Positions 24,201 to 35,420 of a stretch of 64,000 nucleotides of DNA are shown one piece after another (the stretch's first letter is position 1; each line of letters begins with the position of its first letter). The notes under the pieces are model-generated. The model saw only the letters and a list, made by a program, of their open reading frames with translations. It was not told the DNA's origin and made no database searches. The DNA is from Misgurnus anguillicaudatus (Eukaryota > Chordata > Actinopteri > Cypriniformes > Cobitidae), in contig NC_073343.2 of NCBI RefSeq assembly GCF_027580225.2, forward strand, positions 310,001 to 374,000. The letters are read 5' to 3'. The position numbers and the translations under genes are program-made.

Positions 24201-24861
24201 TATGCTGCGTTCACACCAAACGCGAATAGACCGTAAAATTTGTGTCTACCGCGTCTAGTTTGCAGCTTGGGCATTTTGAATGCATTTGCGCGTCTAGAGC
24301 GAAATAGACATGCAAAAAAACAATAGTATGAAGCGAAATTGACACAAAATATCAGTCGTTCCTCCATGTTGAATGAGTGACTATATGGGCGGACCTGCCG
24401 CCACAGCAGCAAGTAGGCTCCTGATTGGTTAAAGGCGGAGTCCACGATGTTTGAAAAATTCGTTGGAAAAGGAGACGGGCCGACTACCAAAACACACTTA
24501 TAGCCAATCAAATCAAATCAAATGCCGGGTTGCGTATGTGTGGGGCGGGTCTATCAACAGAAGGTCCAGATTCTATTGGGGTAGGGGCGTGTTTATTTGG
24601 GTGATTTCAAATATCAACATTGGCTTTCAAACATCGTGGACTCCGCCTTTAACGCGCCGCGAATTAACACAAAAGTTCAAATGTGCATCATTTGCGCATC
24701 AATTGGGTCATTCGCGAGAACGATTTGCGTCTACCGTGCCCACTAAATGCCTCATTTGACGGCGAGACCTCCAGACACACGTAAACGCGGCTTTAAATTG
24801 ACTTAACATTGAAATAATTTGCGCCAGACGCTCTATTTGCGTTTGGTCTGAACGCAGCATT
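24201..24861. mobile_element. Family G element (GCGTTCACACCAAACGCG ends), copy 1
   Basis: The left end ATGCTGCGTTCACACCAAAC and right end GTTTGGTCTGAACGCAGCAT are inverted over ~25 bp. The interior is partly inverted too: CTCCACGATGTTTGAAA near 24437 returns as TTTCAAACATCGTGGA near 24626. The ~100-codon frames on both strands follow this inverted repeat and are not genes. Confidence 0.85.
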
Positions 24862-25057
24862 AGTCATCACATTTATTTTGGTGGTTTCATATGAAGATAG
24901 GCGTGCTCAGATTGTTAGAAATGTAAGTGTGAGTGTCATGGAAAAAACTGAAATGCTCTCTCTATATATTTTTTTATGTGAATATGTGTATGCACAAATA
25001 TCTGTAAGCTGTGCACACTGTGCCCCCTTATAAAAATGGTGCATGACGCCCCAGTCT

Positions 25058-25645
25058 ATACCTAAATGGTACATATTAGGACATCTTTAGGGCTCAGTCA
25101 CACCAAAAGCGCTTTGAACGCTTGCAAACGCAAGGCGCGACGCACTGCCTTTTTTAAAAAAGAGCAGTGCAGCGCGGCTTTTCATATTGCTAAGCAACCA
25201 CCGAGGCAGCTGTCTTGTCAATCAAATATTGAAGCGTGAGCGCTCTTTTGCTGTTAACTGTCATATTAGCAGAAACTTTAAAAAGAGGGCGCTTGCTCTG
25301 ACCTTGTTTGAGGATGAGAGGAGCACAAACACGCAGGAGAGAATGAGCGAGTGGAGTCCGGTTCTTCAAAGCAGCTGTAAACTTCCCTCGCCACAACGTA
25401 AGGCCCGCCTCTCCCCTCATTCGATTGGACAATGGAAGACGCGAATGACGTCAGGCGCTCCTCCGCTCTCAGCGCTCCTTCAAAAACGCGTGCGCGGCAG
25501 GCGGCAGAAAACCGCAAGGCGCTCGGCGCGCATAAACAGCGTGCAAATGCGCCCTGCCCATAGAATATCATTCAAAAAAGGCGCCTGCAACTGCCATAAA
25601 CGCTTTTGGTGTGACTGAGCCCTTAAAGGGTACCAGTGACTGCTT
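25058..25645. mobile_element. Family N fragment split by a G-type element
   Basis: 25060-25086 (CCTAAATGGTACATATTAGG) and 25627-25645 (GGGTACCAGTGAC) match consecutive parts of the complete N element at 55189-55397. The G-like element at 25087-25626 lies exactly between them. Confidence 0.65.
25087..25626. mobile_element. G-like element with AGGGCTCAGTCACACC ends
   Basis: The left end AGGGCTCAGTCACACCAAAA and the right end TTTTGGTGTGACTGAGCCCT are perfect complements. The interior (CCTCGCCACAACG, CGATTGGACAATGG) is GC-richer than its surroundings. A segment near 25190-25280 matches, inverted, the stretch 30745-30830 of another element. The overlapping frames of 80-143 codons on both strands have no known motif. 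Confidence 0.85.
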
Positions 25646-25659
25646 GAAACCATTTTGAC

Positions 25660-25772
25660 CATTTCTTCTGACACTGCAGATGCTTTAATCCAAAGTGACT
25701 TTTTTCAGCAGTATGTGTGTTCCCTGGGAATTGAACCCGCATTGCGTTATCATTTGAGCTACAGAAACACAG
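25660..25772 (-). mobile_element. tRNA-derived SINE fragment, V-type tail
   Basis: On the minus strand the head TGTAGCTCAAATGATAACGC carries a degenerate A box, and CGGGTTCAATTCCCAGGG is a good B box (complement at ~25725-25742). The tail segment (complement GTCACTTTGGATTAAAGCATC) is the conserved V-SINE-like word. The body is short, so it is probably deleted. Confidence 0.65.
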
Positions 25773-25979
25773 CTGTTGCTGTTGGAGGAAACAATTCTTA
25801 TGGGAGTTATTTTTCTTTATATCTCTTTATATCCACGCTGCATATGTTTTTCATCACTATAAGACGTTATCACAGGTGAATGGGTCATTTTCATCCGGAG
25901 TTATTTTCTACCTTCTGCATCATCTCTGGACCGCATTGTTTGTGGCTCTGTCTCTGTGTGTGTTACCCAACCCTTTCGA

Positions 25980-27180
25980 AGCAACTTTAAATGCCCTTAT
26001 TCATTATTCATTTATGACATTGTTTGCTCATTAATAATGTAGAAGCTTCTCGTTTCGCTTATCTCCGTCCTGCAGGTCTGCGATCTCTTTTAGCATTTGT
26101 TCAAGTTTCCAGAGGATATTGAAAACGTAACAAGCATCTCTAAGCGGACTCGTAAATTCATCTACAGTATATTTGGAATACACATGTGTATGAGGAAATG
26201 TATTTGCAATTGGAGTTCTTGAATGTTTAGAGAGGTTTATGCCTGCAATAAGATTGTTTATATATGTGAAATGTTCTGCCACCCGTCTTACGGGTCAGCT
26301 CATGACCGTCTAACCTCAACTCAGTGCAACGTGCCTCGATTCTGACAGCTTTTTTGTGAAAGTTTACTTGTTTTTGTAAGCTCAAAGGTGGCAGACGACA
26401 GTAAACAAAGACAGCATTATGGGGCATAAACGTTTCTGTGGCAAACCAATTTAATTTACTATAAGAACTACTAAACTAAATTTGTTACAGCATCGTTTAA
26501 CCTGTACTATTTGGCAACCTCACTTTCATCCACAAGCATAATATTTTCCTTGTAAAGCCCCTAAACTATCAAAAATTAGATTATAACCACAATATTAACC
26601 AAATGCTCTCGGCACATATTATACGTTCATTAAATACTTTCACTTTAAATCCCAGCCTCAGGACAGGCAGAATCCATTAGGAGTCTGATATATATATTTT
26701 TTAAATTAACAATAAAACATGTCAGGTTTTGCCTTTTGAGCTCTTCAAACCTTGAGTTTTTTTCAGAACTGAAATTTTCCGCTAAATCTTTTTCTAACCT
26801 TTGCCCAGGGACTCATCACGAGACATGAGAGAGAAAATGGCGATTTAATGAAAGCAACTACTCTTGGAGTGTCATTTGTGGCACGATCGTTTTGCCGTCG
26901 TCCTCTGAGGTAACAACAGGAAGAAATGTTTCTCTAACAGAATTAAGTGAAGCGGACCCCGGTCCCGTTGTCTGTGGAGAATGTCACCTTAACTACTACA
27001 ATGGGAAATAAAAGGATGATGAAAGGCCATGAGTCAGTGTGTCATCACAGTCCAGAGCATCTCAACAATTCATTAGTGGATCACTCACAGAGATCATTAA
27101 AAAAATGGTTCGAGCTTCTTACCTGCTTCATATGTGGACCAAGGACTTGACCCTAATGTCAAGGACTTGTTTATGAAGAA
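25980..27180. promoter_or_regulatory. Unique enhancer-like DNA including duplicated block a
   Basis: No repeats are recognised here. Block a (25980-26180, core CTGCAGGTCT with upstream ATTAATAATG) resembles block a' at 35250-35410. 26640-27130 is also repeat-free and of mixed composition. Frames of 60-83 codons lack any protein signature. Regulatory function is inference from similarity and composition only. Confidence 0.3.
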
Positions 27181-27527
27181 AAACATAGTCAGACGGCTTT
27201 TGGCTATATTTCTTCTGTGCTTTTATTCTGGCCATTAACTACCAACAAAGACACTCTGAGATCTCTGAGTCATACGCCTATTGCTTTTCTTGGCCAGACA
27301 GGCTGTATTTTATTCTGTGAATACAGAAAACACTGTGTAAATGCGATTGTTAATCTTTTACATTTTTGTCTGTTTTTTAAACAGGAAGCCAAGACACATT
27401 TTAGCTGCAAAACTTGTTTCTGCCCAAGGTGCCAAGTCTATGGTTTTCAAGCACAAATGGACCAATTTAAAACTGCAGGTTGGTGGAAGGATTTTGTTCA
27501 TCAGTTGTCCAAACAGACTGTGTTCAT
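27181..27527. other. Unassigned DNA left of family P
   Basis: A 123-codon plus-strand frame (27217-27588) is the longest open frame in this part. It runs into the left end of element P, has no recognisable domain, and its Cys/Phe content looks accidental. Confidence 0.35.
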
Positions 27528-28791
27528 GGGCGTAGATTTAGGGTGGGACGCTAGGGACATGTCCTTACCAATATTCAGGGAAGACTGAATTGTCCCTAGC
27601 AATAATTTCGACCAAACAATTAATCTGTATTTATATATAACCACTGATGTCCGTCTTATTCTTGTTTTTTCTATTTTTTACTTATTATATTTTTTTTTCA
27701 GGAATCATTTAAATGAGTTTAGAAATCTTTTGCAATCCCGTTCTGTAAAAATAACGCTCTATGTGGTACACAAACGGTTAACAGCTTTCGTTCTCTACAA
27801 TGCCCGCCCTCGTAACTCACATCGCTAATATGATTGGCTTTGCATTTCTTTAGTCCCGCCTCTCTAACTCACATTGGCTAATATGATTGGATTAGCATTT
27901 CTTTAGTCCCGCCTCTCTAACTCACTTTATTAAGGCTTGTCTTTACTCGCTACGTGTGATAGGATGGTTTCACTTTGTACAACGCGCCAAAGTTCACTCA
28001 ACAAGACGCGCGTGATTATTCGGGCTACAGGTAAGTGAGGAAAAAAAGTATTATTATACCCACTGTAACTGTTTCATGCACAAAAAAAGTTGTGTCACAT
28101 AATGATTCAAGGACAGTGTTTTCACCAATACACGCCAATCCCATGTTAACCTGAGGAGTTGCAAACTTGTGTCAACCTTTTATGGGGTGGCAAGGTTATT
28201 TAGGGGGTCCCTAATCCATGAAAGAAAATAACCCCAACATGGTAAAAACATGAATTCATGTCATGATTGCTGAATACTTAAATAACTGCACCGTGGTCAT
28301 TACTTGCACAGATGTAGACATAATGTAAGGTTGCATTTTAAACTTTTTCACACTGATTAACTGTCTGTTAATGAAAAGAAGATATAATATGAACTACAGA
28401 AACGTTAATAAACGTTGTTCAGGAAACAGCATGATATACATAGCAACTTCAACACTGGGATTTTTTTGGCAAAATTAAATTAAGAATTAAATATTAATTG
28501 CATATTCTTCAATGTTATAAAGTAAATATGGATTCATATATGTTACTATGTGATTTTCTTTTTTTTACAAAGACTTAAACAGTTACTGTTTATTAGGCTC
28601 TAGAACATAACGAATTGTTTATTATAGTACATTCAATTTGGGATGGCACCAGGGGTGGCAAGTCAGATGTCACTGAGTAAAGTGCATACTGAGTTGTCTG
28701 TTGTTTATGTCAAGTAAACGGTGATAAACAGTTTTTGCAATGCAACCATTTTATTTATGTCCCCACCAATGCCAGGATCAAACCTACGCCC
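27528..28791 (+). mobile_element. Element P, ~1.26 kb with GGGCGTAG ends, internally deleted
   Basis: The left end GGGCGTAGATTTAGGGTGGG and the right end AACCTACGCCC are inverted. Just inside, GGACATGTCCTTACCAAT (left) and TTATGTCCCCACCAATG (right) are similar in the same sense. The interior has a tandem repeat with inverted CCAAT motifs and a consensus splice donor at ~28030 (see next entry). No transposase is visible, so this is probably the 5' part of a larger element fused to its 3' end. Confidence 0.6.
27800..28040 (+). promoter_or_regulatory. Possible promoter and first exon end inside element P
   Basis: A ~52-bp unit (AACTCACATTGGCTAATATG and following) repeats about 2.3 times at 27814, 27866 and 27919. 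Its two fuller copies carry ATTGG, the reverse of a CCAAT box, and TCCCGCC sits at the unit ends. About 100 bp downstream, GGCTACAGGTAAGTGAGG has a full donor consensus. Together these suggest a transposase-gene promoter and a first non-coding exon. No start codon with a downstream reading frame is visible. Confidence 0.35.
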
Positions 28792-29288
28792 TTGACTGTG
28801 TTTATGATTACTACTACTGTTTAAAAAACTTTGCGTTAAAACCAACCCAAATTCGGTTGTTTTCTAGCCCAACGGCTGGGTAAATAACAAATACTGGGCT
28901 TACTTGACCCATGAAGATGGATTGTTGATTTTAACCCAGCAAATGGGTTGTTTTTTAACCCAATGGATGTTTTCATTTTTATTTACATTGGGTTAATTTT
29001 ACTTCATAAATGGGTTATTATTATTATTATTTTTTATCTTCATTTTATTTTGTTACTTTATTGCAAATGTCAAACACCACATTAAAAACACATGCCAACA
29101 ACTTTACCTTGTTATTAATACCATTACATGTGCTGTAATTCACATTACATGTGCTGTAAACTTAAGTTCAATAAAATACATTTATACACATTTATTAATT
29201 GTAGAAAATAATTTGCGTGACTGTAAAATATGTATTGTGGGTGTGGGAGTGGCATTTTTTGAGTTTTGGGGTTCAGGCAAGGTCACCC
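28792..29288. mobile_element. Family I (AACCCAGC / GCTGGGTT) degenerate element plus AT-rich DNA
   Basis: 28840-29012 has repeated forward and inverted words (CCAACGGCTGGGTAAAT, AACCCAGCAAATGGGTT, ACATTGGGTTAA), as in the copies at 36715 and 51960. The remainder to 29288 holds an ATT trinucleotide run (29019-29030) and nothing else recognisable. Confidence 0.55.
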
Positions 29289-29586
29289 TACTAAAAAATC
29301 CAGCTAAGACCAGCAAAAGCTGATAGCTGGTTTGTGCTGGTTTAAGGTGACACTAGCTGGTTTACGCTGGTCCCCCCAGCCTGACAAAGCTGGTCATGCT
29401 GGTGGGTCAGCTGGTCTTGCAGCCTGACCAGCTAAGTCCAGCTAGACCAGCTTAAAAAGTGACCAAAACACAGCTAGACCAGCTTGCTACACCAGCAAAA
29501 TCAGCTTCCTACACCAGCAAAACCAAGCTGGGAGACCAGCTAAACCAGCTCACCAGCTTATGCTGGTCTTAGCTGGATTTTTCAGG
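29289..29586. mobile_element. Family O palindromic element (AATCCAGCTAAGACCAGC ends)
   Basis: The left AAATCCAGCTAAGACCAGCA and right TGCTGGTCTTAGCTGGATTT are perfect complements. The interior is built almost wholly of CCAGCT/AGCTGG words in opposite orientations either side of a centre near 29435. It is ~298 bp with strong hairpin potential and no coding. Confidence 0.88.
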
Positions 29587-29725
29587 GGCATTGGACTAGT
29601 TTTGGGATAGTTTTGATTAGCCATTAGGCTGGTTTTATTTACAACGCGTTTTTTTGCAATTCCTATTAAAAATAAATGAAGAGTTCAGATGCAAAACCCT
29701 CTTAAGGGGCCGATCACACCAAACT

Positions 29726-30332
29726 AGAGGTCTTCTCAGGTCCAAAGAAATGTTCCCGACCCAAAATGACCCGAATCACTTTATCCCGAACCCGACGTGC
29801 ATAAATATATATTTTTTAAGAAAGACCCGATCCGAGACAAACCCGAGAAAATTAGATCCGAGTCTGACCCGAACCAGTGCCGTTTTTTTTTTTAACCCGA
29901 CTGGACCCGAATGTAAACGGCACTGACGTGTGTGCAGTCTGCAGCTCCGCATGCAGCAATCAGACAGAAAGAAACCCCGCTAGTCTCGCAACCAAATTGG
30001 CAAGCTGTTCAATGTAACCGCTAAAATGTACATTTAAAATTGATTGACATGTCTGTCTTAATGAAAATTAACCTACCGCCAGCCACACAATGTCTCATGC
30101 GCTCTTGGCAAACAGAGGAGAGGTTTGAAAATGACATTGACGCACACACGTGAGAGAGTTCGGGTCTTCGGGTCCGTTCGGCAAAAACACATTTATTTTT
30201 AAATTACCTGAGACCCGGTGTCACTATTATTATTCCCGACCCGTGTCCGAGGCACACGTAAAACTTTTAGACCCGATTGGGTCTCGGGTCACCCTCGGGT
30301 TTTCGGATCTAAGTGGACCCGTGAAGACCCCT
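29726..30332. mobile_element. Element with AGGGGTCTTC ends and ACCCGA-rich termini
   Basis: The left end AGAGGTCTTCTCAGGTCC and the right end GGACCCGTGAAGACCCCT are imperfect inverted repeats. Both terminal ~150 bp are dense in GACCCGA or TCGGGTC words, and the middle is unlike the ends. It may be a hAT-type non-autonomous element, but I could not find a clean 8-bp target duplication. Frames at 29654-29926 and 30150-30386 are shadows. Confidence 0.6.
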
Positions 30333-30424
30333 ACAGCGATCTTCTCCCGGACCTCGCCCACCTGCCATACTTATGACCGGAAGTAAAGAGAGATCATTTT
30401 GAGGAGGGGAGGAGATTTTTTTTT

Positions 30425-30596
30425 AGTTATGTTTTTGGGCCGTTTTTTGCCTTTATTAGATAGATAGTATGGTAGGAGAGGACAGAAAAGTATAGGGTGG
30501 AGAGAGGGGTACGGGATCGGCAAAGGACCTTGAGCCGGGAAGTGCGTCTGCACCATATTTCGGAGCACTTGCCCACTACACCATCGGCTCCGACTA
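30425..30596 (-). mobile_element. tRNA-derived SINE, minus orientation, B box deleted
   Basis: Read on the minus strand from 30596, it starts GTCGGAGCCGATGGTGTAGT, a tRNA-like 5' end with an A box (TGGTGTAGTGGGCAAGTG). Where a B box is expected, only ACTTCCCGGCTC remains, as if ~15 bp were lost. The body that follows (AAGGTCCTTTGCCG, then GGGCAAAAAACGGCCC-like A/T sequence near 30445) matches a cyprinid SINE as I remember it. Confidence 0.55.
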
Positions 30597-31101
30597 GAGA
30601 GATTTGCGTTTTTGATTAAAGATTATGAGGGAACATAAATTTTTGTAAAATAATGAAGCTTACAGATAAGTAATTTGTAAAAAATACCACAATATTACAA
30701 AACAAATCAGTTTTTCATTTTATTTTCATGGCGACTTTAAAGTTTCTGCTTATATGACAGGTAACAGCAAAAGAGCGCTCACACTCCAATATTTGATTGA
30801 CAGGACAGCTTCCTCGGTTGTTGCCTAGCAATATTAAAAGCTGTGTCACGCTGCCCAAATGAAAGGCAGTGTGGCCCGCCTTGGGTTTATCACGCGTTTG
30901 GTGTGATTGGTTCCTTAGTGTGCCTGAGCATTTTTTCTCAGGCTCTCATGTTTAGGTTCAGTAATTTCACTTTAATGGCAATGAAAAGGTTATTGGTGAG
31001 TAATTGAAATGCCTTATTTTTACAAATGTCACTTTAGTCATTTCATTGGTATTTAAGCTTGTGCATGCAAGCTTTTTGGGAAAAAACATCCACAAAATCT
31101 A

Positions 31102-31564
31102 CCCAGTCTCTCAAAAAAAAAATGTTTTCCCTTATACTGTCACGAAGTTCCGTGTTTTTTTGTGATCGTATCACGAATTTCCGTCTACGTGTCATTGTCA
31201 CGCATTGGTTACTCAACTGCTTTTTCCTATTTTCAAACCATTTTCACTTCGGTTTAGGGTTAGATTTGGTGTTTGCGTTAGGATGTCACTTTAAGTTTTT
31301 TTTTATATTTTCTAAATTTTAAACTATTGTCGCCTGCCGTTAGGGTTAGAGTTGTGTTGGGGTAAGGACGTCATTTTATGTAAATCTAACCCTAGACCGA
31401 AGCGACAATGGTAAAAAAATAGGACAAAACAGTTGAGTAAACAATACGTGAACGTAAAAAGAAATTTGTGATATGATCACGAAAAAACACGGAAATTCGT
31501 GAAAGTATCACGAAAAAGAATAAAAAATTACGTGCCTATAGGTACATAATTTCGTGAGACTGGG
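31102..31564. mobile_element. Family H palindromic element, copy 1
   Basis: The ends CCCAGTCTC and GAGACTGGG are inverted. Inside, GGTTACTCAACTG (31206) is answered by CAGTTGAGTAAAC (31429), and TTTAGGGTTAGATTT by AAATCTAACCCTAGA. Repeated CACGAA and TTCGTG words lie in both arms. It is related to 43222-43722, which has CACGG in place of CACGAA. Confidence 0.8.
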
Positions 31565-31589
31565 CTGAAAAAATCACACAAATCACTAA

Positions 31590-33050
31590 AGATGCAACTA
31601 GAAACAAGGGACCCAATTTTGAATGTGATTTACGATCGTTTTACATGCGTCATCTGAGCACTTAGAGGATTTTGCTGAAAAGATGGTGCCAACAAAGCAG
31701 TATTTCTGAATGGCTTGAGCAGAGGATTAAGCGGATTTGAAGTGAAAGTATTTCATGAACGCATAATACATGCCAAGAGCATTCTTTGTAATTATTATCT
31801 CATTTTTGACCGAGGTGGCATTTAGCAGCTTTTGCATCTGAGCTCTTTTGAAGTTACGGAACAAAGGTGGGATAAAACTTATCTTGAATGAAGCCTTGAA
31901 GATCACATTTGAATCACGGAGGTATATCCACAGACCTGAACAACACTGTGTGTCATAAGCATACTACAGTGTATTATGTAGCATTTAATCCCATTAGAGC
32001 GGCCCACTCAGTGCCATTCTAAATGCAATGTAAAACATGTTTGGACGTCTCCCACACAAGCTGTCAGCCACTGTTTATGAAACCTCGTGCCATTTATCTA
32101 CTATATGCATTATTAAGACCATCCTTTACCTTCATGTTAATGGAAAGGTAATTATGTGTCGCTGGAAAGACACCAGAAGGGCTTTGTAACTTTCTAGAAT
32201 AGGAATGCTGTGACCTGGGACCGGCTATGTATAATTAGGACAGAAGAAAATTCAATTTAAGTGCATTAGCGCAGTGTTTCCTGGAGAAAGAAATGGCCTC
32301 AGCTGCACCAATGCAAGCTGGGTAAAAATTGTGTACCGTCTCCTGTGGTGCTGTGGCATTTTGCCTGTCCTGTGGTGGGTCCACTCTGCTGATCCACCCG
32401 TAGGGGGCGAGGGACGAGCGTGACCATCACACTGCGTATCTGTCTCTCTCTCTTTTTCTCTTTTTTTCTCTGCTGGCACATTGTAATGCGATCCTGCCAA
32501 AAGTCCAGGATTAAACAGACCCTGTGACCTTATCAACAATTGCAGCTTTTCCTACCGCCTGGATACGCATCTAACTGAGCAAACCCAGAGTACAACAACC
32601 TCTAATGAGCAGCACTGTTAATATTCATCTAATGATGCCGGCAGCGTAATGATGGCCTGAAAAACACAAATAGCGACTTTATTGGAAGTCAACATGAATG
32701 GAAATGGCCAGCTCATTAGTTAGTCATGCCTCTTAAATGAACTGAGCTAATGACCCTCAAAGGCACTCGAAACATTGTTCGCTTTGTGACTCAGCTGCTG
32801 TCTTTTATCTCTTGCTGACGACAAAGCGGTTGTCTTCGAGGTTCCTTGAGATGTTTTCTTCACTGTAATCACTCATACTAACAGGTTTTTGAAACAATAT
32901 TAAAACACTTTGGGCTTTTAATGAGCAAAGCAACATTTTTGTTTAAACATTTACTGTTATGCTGGCTTGAAGATTTAGGCAGTTTAGCACCAATGCCAGT
33001 GCTTTCAAACCATGCTTGCATCGCATAGAAACTATAGCAGTATATGCACT
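31590..33050. promoter_or_regulatory. Unique enhancer-like DNA including duplicated block b
   Basis: Repeat-free by eye and of mixed composition. Block b (32650-32890), with core CAGCTCATTAGTTAGTCATG and GAGCTAATGACC, resembles block b' at 40650-40905 at most positions. Other stretches that look conserved are 31640-31870 and 31970-32240 (GGTAATTATGTG near 32148). Frames at 32252-32539 show no domain. Regulatory role is inferred. Confidence 0.35.
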
Positions 33051-33059
33051 CAATTCTTT

Positions 33060-33345
33060 AAAAGGTGTTAAAAAGCATCTATTTTGTTGCTAAAAACAAT
33101 GTTATTTTGTGTATTTGGTATAATGCAATGTGTTTGCGTGGTTTATGGTTTAAAAAACACACAATTTTCCACATACTGTACATTATTGTTGCTCCAGATA
33201 TCCCTGCCTTCCTTAAACGCTCATATTTTGTACAAAGCTCATCGATCTGAAAAGCGCTGTGTCCCGGATTGGCCAGCTTACTAGTACGTTGTGATTGGCC
33301 AGAATACCTCTGACGTCAACTGGAAATATGATGCCTTTTTGTGTA
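33060..33345 (+). mobile_element. Family R repeat (TTTTGTGTATTTGGTATAAT start)
   Basis: 33060-33165 matches 40938-41030 closely. The downstream part has GATTGGCCAG twice (33269, 33293), a word pattern I associate with a common cyprinid repeat. Non-coding. Confidence 0.55.
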
Positions 33346-33705
33346 CTAATACACACGTACACACCAAAGGAAATGTAAAATTGTGAATCGGATAATTGGT
33401 GTTCTTTAAAAATGATGTGCAATGACGTGTAATCTGCATGTTTATGTACACTGTGCAGACAGAGCGAGAATGGCAGCCCATACGGCAAAAAAATATATAT
33501 TTTCAAACATAATGTTAAATATATTTTGAAATATGTTTACAATATTTATTTTCACCAATATATTTTTTGGCCTTTTTTGAAATGTATATAATAAAGGTAT
33601 TTATATTCACGTTGCATTGGAAGAAAAACTTATAAAACTTAAATATTTTATACATACTTAGGCATTTTATACTTAAATTTTATACAAACTTTTTTATTTT
33701 GGCCA
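33346..33705. other. AT-rich unassigned DNA
   Basis: ATATATTT and AAATATAT words from 33487 to 33600 suggest an old AT-rich element. No gene seen. Confidence 0.3.
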
Positions 33706-33706
33706 G

Positions 33707-33707
<1 letters not shown>

Positions 33708-33752
<45 letters not shown>

Positions 33753-33820
33753 TTCTTTGGCCAAAAATATGATATATATATATATATCATATATCATATT
33801 TTTGGCCAAAGAAATGTATT
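33708..33820. repeat. AT microsatellite and adjoining perfect hairpin
   Basis: An (AT)n run at ~33709-33748 is followed by a palindrome at 33750-33818. Its arms are ACATTTCTTTGGCCAAAAAT and ATTTTTGGCCAAAGAAATGT around a TATA-rich centre. The Ile/Tyr-rich frames here are repeat translations. Confidence 0.9.
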
Positions 33821-34255
33821 GGTTTGCTGTATCGGAGGCAAACAGCAACTATCCAACTTTCCTTCTGAACTGAAAGGCGTGGCTTTGGACGGCGATTTGC
33901 ATGGAGTGGGATCGTATGCCTTCAATGCTATCATAAAATTAGCATTTTCCAGATTACTAGTCTCGCGTAGACAGACCTTCATACTAAAGCAGGGGTTTAA
34001 AACTCATTTTAGGTTGAGGGCCAGATGGTACTATAAATAACGTCACCATGAAAGGGACGGATAACTTTTTCAAACCTTAGTGTGCTAATAATTGTGTTAA
34101 TATTTACTAAACAAACTACAAAATAATTAGCAAGAAAAACTAGAAAAACACACGGCTCTGTAGAAACCGAATCAAGTCCTAGAAAACACCATACTCGTAC
34201 TGTACAATAAAACATATACACACAAATTTACATCTATGAAAACCCACTGGTCTTG
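33821..34255. other. Unassigned intergenic DNA
   Basis: No supported feature. The frame at 33699-34040 is open mainly because of the AT repeat. Confidence 0.3.
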
Positions 34256-34925
34256 GTTAAAAGCCTTCGGAACACAGTTGAAGATGTTTTATATCTAGTC
34301 CGAGAGCTTGTTGACCCCTCATTGAAAATCTATGCACGGCACACTGTCCATGTCCAGAAAGGCAACAAAAACATCATCAAAGTAGTCCATGTGACATCAG
34401 TGGGTCAGCCAGAATGTGCTGAAGCATCCAAAACACATTTCGGTCCAAAAACAACAAATATTACGACTTTATTTCACGTGACTGCAGTGACGCGGATGAT
34501 TGTTGTTTGTTTTTTGTGCGCTCCGGCTTCGTTTACAGTCTGAGGGAGACGCACGCTGTAAGTTTAACACGTCATCCGCGTCACTGCGGTCACGTGACTT
34601 TAGTCTCACGCATGCGCTTTACAGCAGATGCGGAAGAGAAAACAATGCTGAATAAAGTCGTCATTTTTGTTATTTTTTGACCAAAATGTATTTTGGATGC
34701 TTCAACACATTCTAACTGACCCACTGATGTCACATGGACTACTTTGATGATGTTTTTATTACCTTTCTGGAGATGGACAGTATACCGTACGTAGATTTTC
34801 AATGAAGGTCAACAAGCTCTCGGACTAAATCTAAAACATCTTCAAATGTGTTCTGAAGATGAACGGAGGTCTGAGGGCGAGTCATTAATGACATTATTTT
34901 TATTTTTGGGTGAACTATCCCTTAA
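34256..34925. mobile_element. Family D palindromic element, left terminus missing
   Basis: Long inverted arms meet near 34560: ACATCAGTGGGTCAG (34394) answers CTGACCCACTGATGT (34716), and AGTAGTCCATGTGACAT answers ATGTCACATGGACTACT. The right end GGGTGAACTATCCCTTAA has TTAA at 34922-34925. The left arm begins at CCTTCGGAACACAG without its terminus. Frames at 34253-34543 and 34590-34802 are the two arms read in mirror image. Confidence 0.85.
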
Positions 34926-35249
34926 ATTTAACTTCTCTGTATGTAACCTTAAACGAATTATAGCTTATGCTTATACCTTATCCTCTCTGTGTTGCCAAAT
35001 AATGCCAAAATCATTCATAAATCATGCACTATGAATTCATGCTACAAGCCTACTGATTTTCGCCTACTATCTAGTATGTAAGTAGGCATTTTTGGACACA
35101 GCACATCTTTAAAATCAAGCTGTATTAATGTTTCTACTGTAGATAACCTCAAGCAGCTGAGCATGGATGCTGTGTTAAAAGGTTGACCTTAGACAGCAAT
35201 ATAGCTTTTATTTAGTGTACTACAGATATGAAAATCTTGTCCTTTTTTT
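34926..35249. other. Unassigned intergenic DNA
   Basis: AT-rich, no repeat or gene recognised. Confidence 0.3.
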
Positions 35250-35420
35250 GGTTCAGAACTTTCAACTTGAATGCCCACATTTGTAATTCACTTATAGCAT
35301 TGTTCGGTTATTAATAATGCAGCATCCACCTCTTTTGCTTATCTCTGACCTGCAGGTCTCTTCTCAACATTCAATGAATTTGTATCCCTAGAATACTGCA
35401 GCTATACGGTGGACACAAAG
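35250..35420. promoter_or_regulatory. Block a', similar to block a at 25980
   Basis: TTATTAATAATGCAGCATCC, GCTTATCTCTGACC and TGCAGGTCT align with block a (CATTAATAATGTAGAAGC, GCTTATCTCCGTCC, TGCAGGTCT) in the same orientation and spacing. Similarity also covers the upstream CTTGAATGCCC/CTTTAAATGCCC. Whether this is a duplicated regulatory element or an unrecognised dispersed repeat cannot be decided here. Confidence 0.4.

Larger units (their letters stand above)
29703..30917. mobile_element. G-like element with GATCACACCAAAC ends, carrying further insertions
   Basis: The left end GGGGCCGATCACACCAAAC pairs with the right end GTTTGGTGTGATTGGTTCC. The right inner part 30735-30850 matches, inverted, the interior of the element at 25087-25626. 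Between them lie an ACCCGA-rich element and a SINE. Confidence 0.7.

Noticed and set aside
24200..25674. Cluster of 80-143 codon frames on both strands
   Set aside because: They lie inside two G-type inverted-repeat elements. Higher GC lowers stop frequency; no domain is seen and frames overlap antisense.
25720..25772. tRNA gene on the minus strand
   Set aside because: Same reasoning: a degenerate A box and the conserved SINE tail follow directly.
29654..30386. Two plus-strand frames in the ACCCGA-rich element
   Set aside because: They translate the terminal repeats of that element; the similar basic/Pro/Thr content comes from the repeated words.
34253..34802. Two similar proteins on opposite strands
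   Set aside because: They are the two arms of the family D palindrome translated in mirror image.
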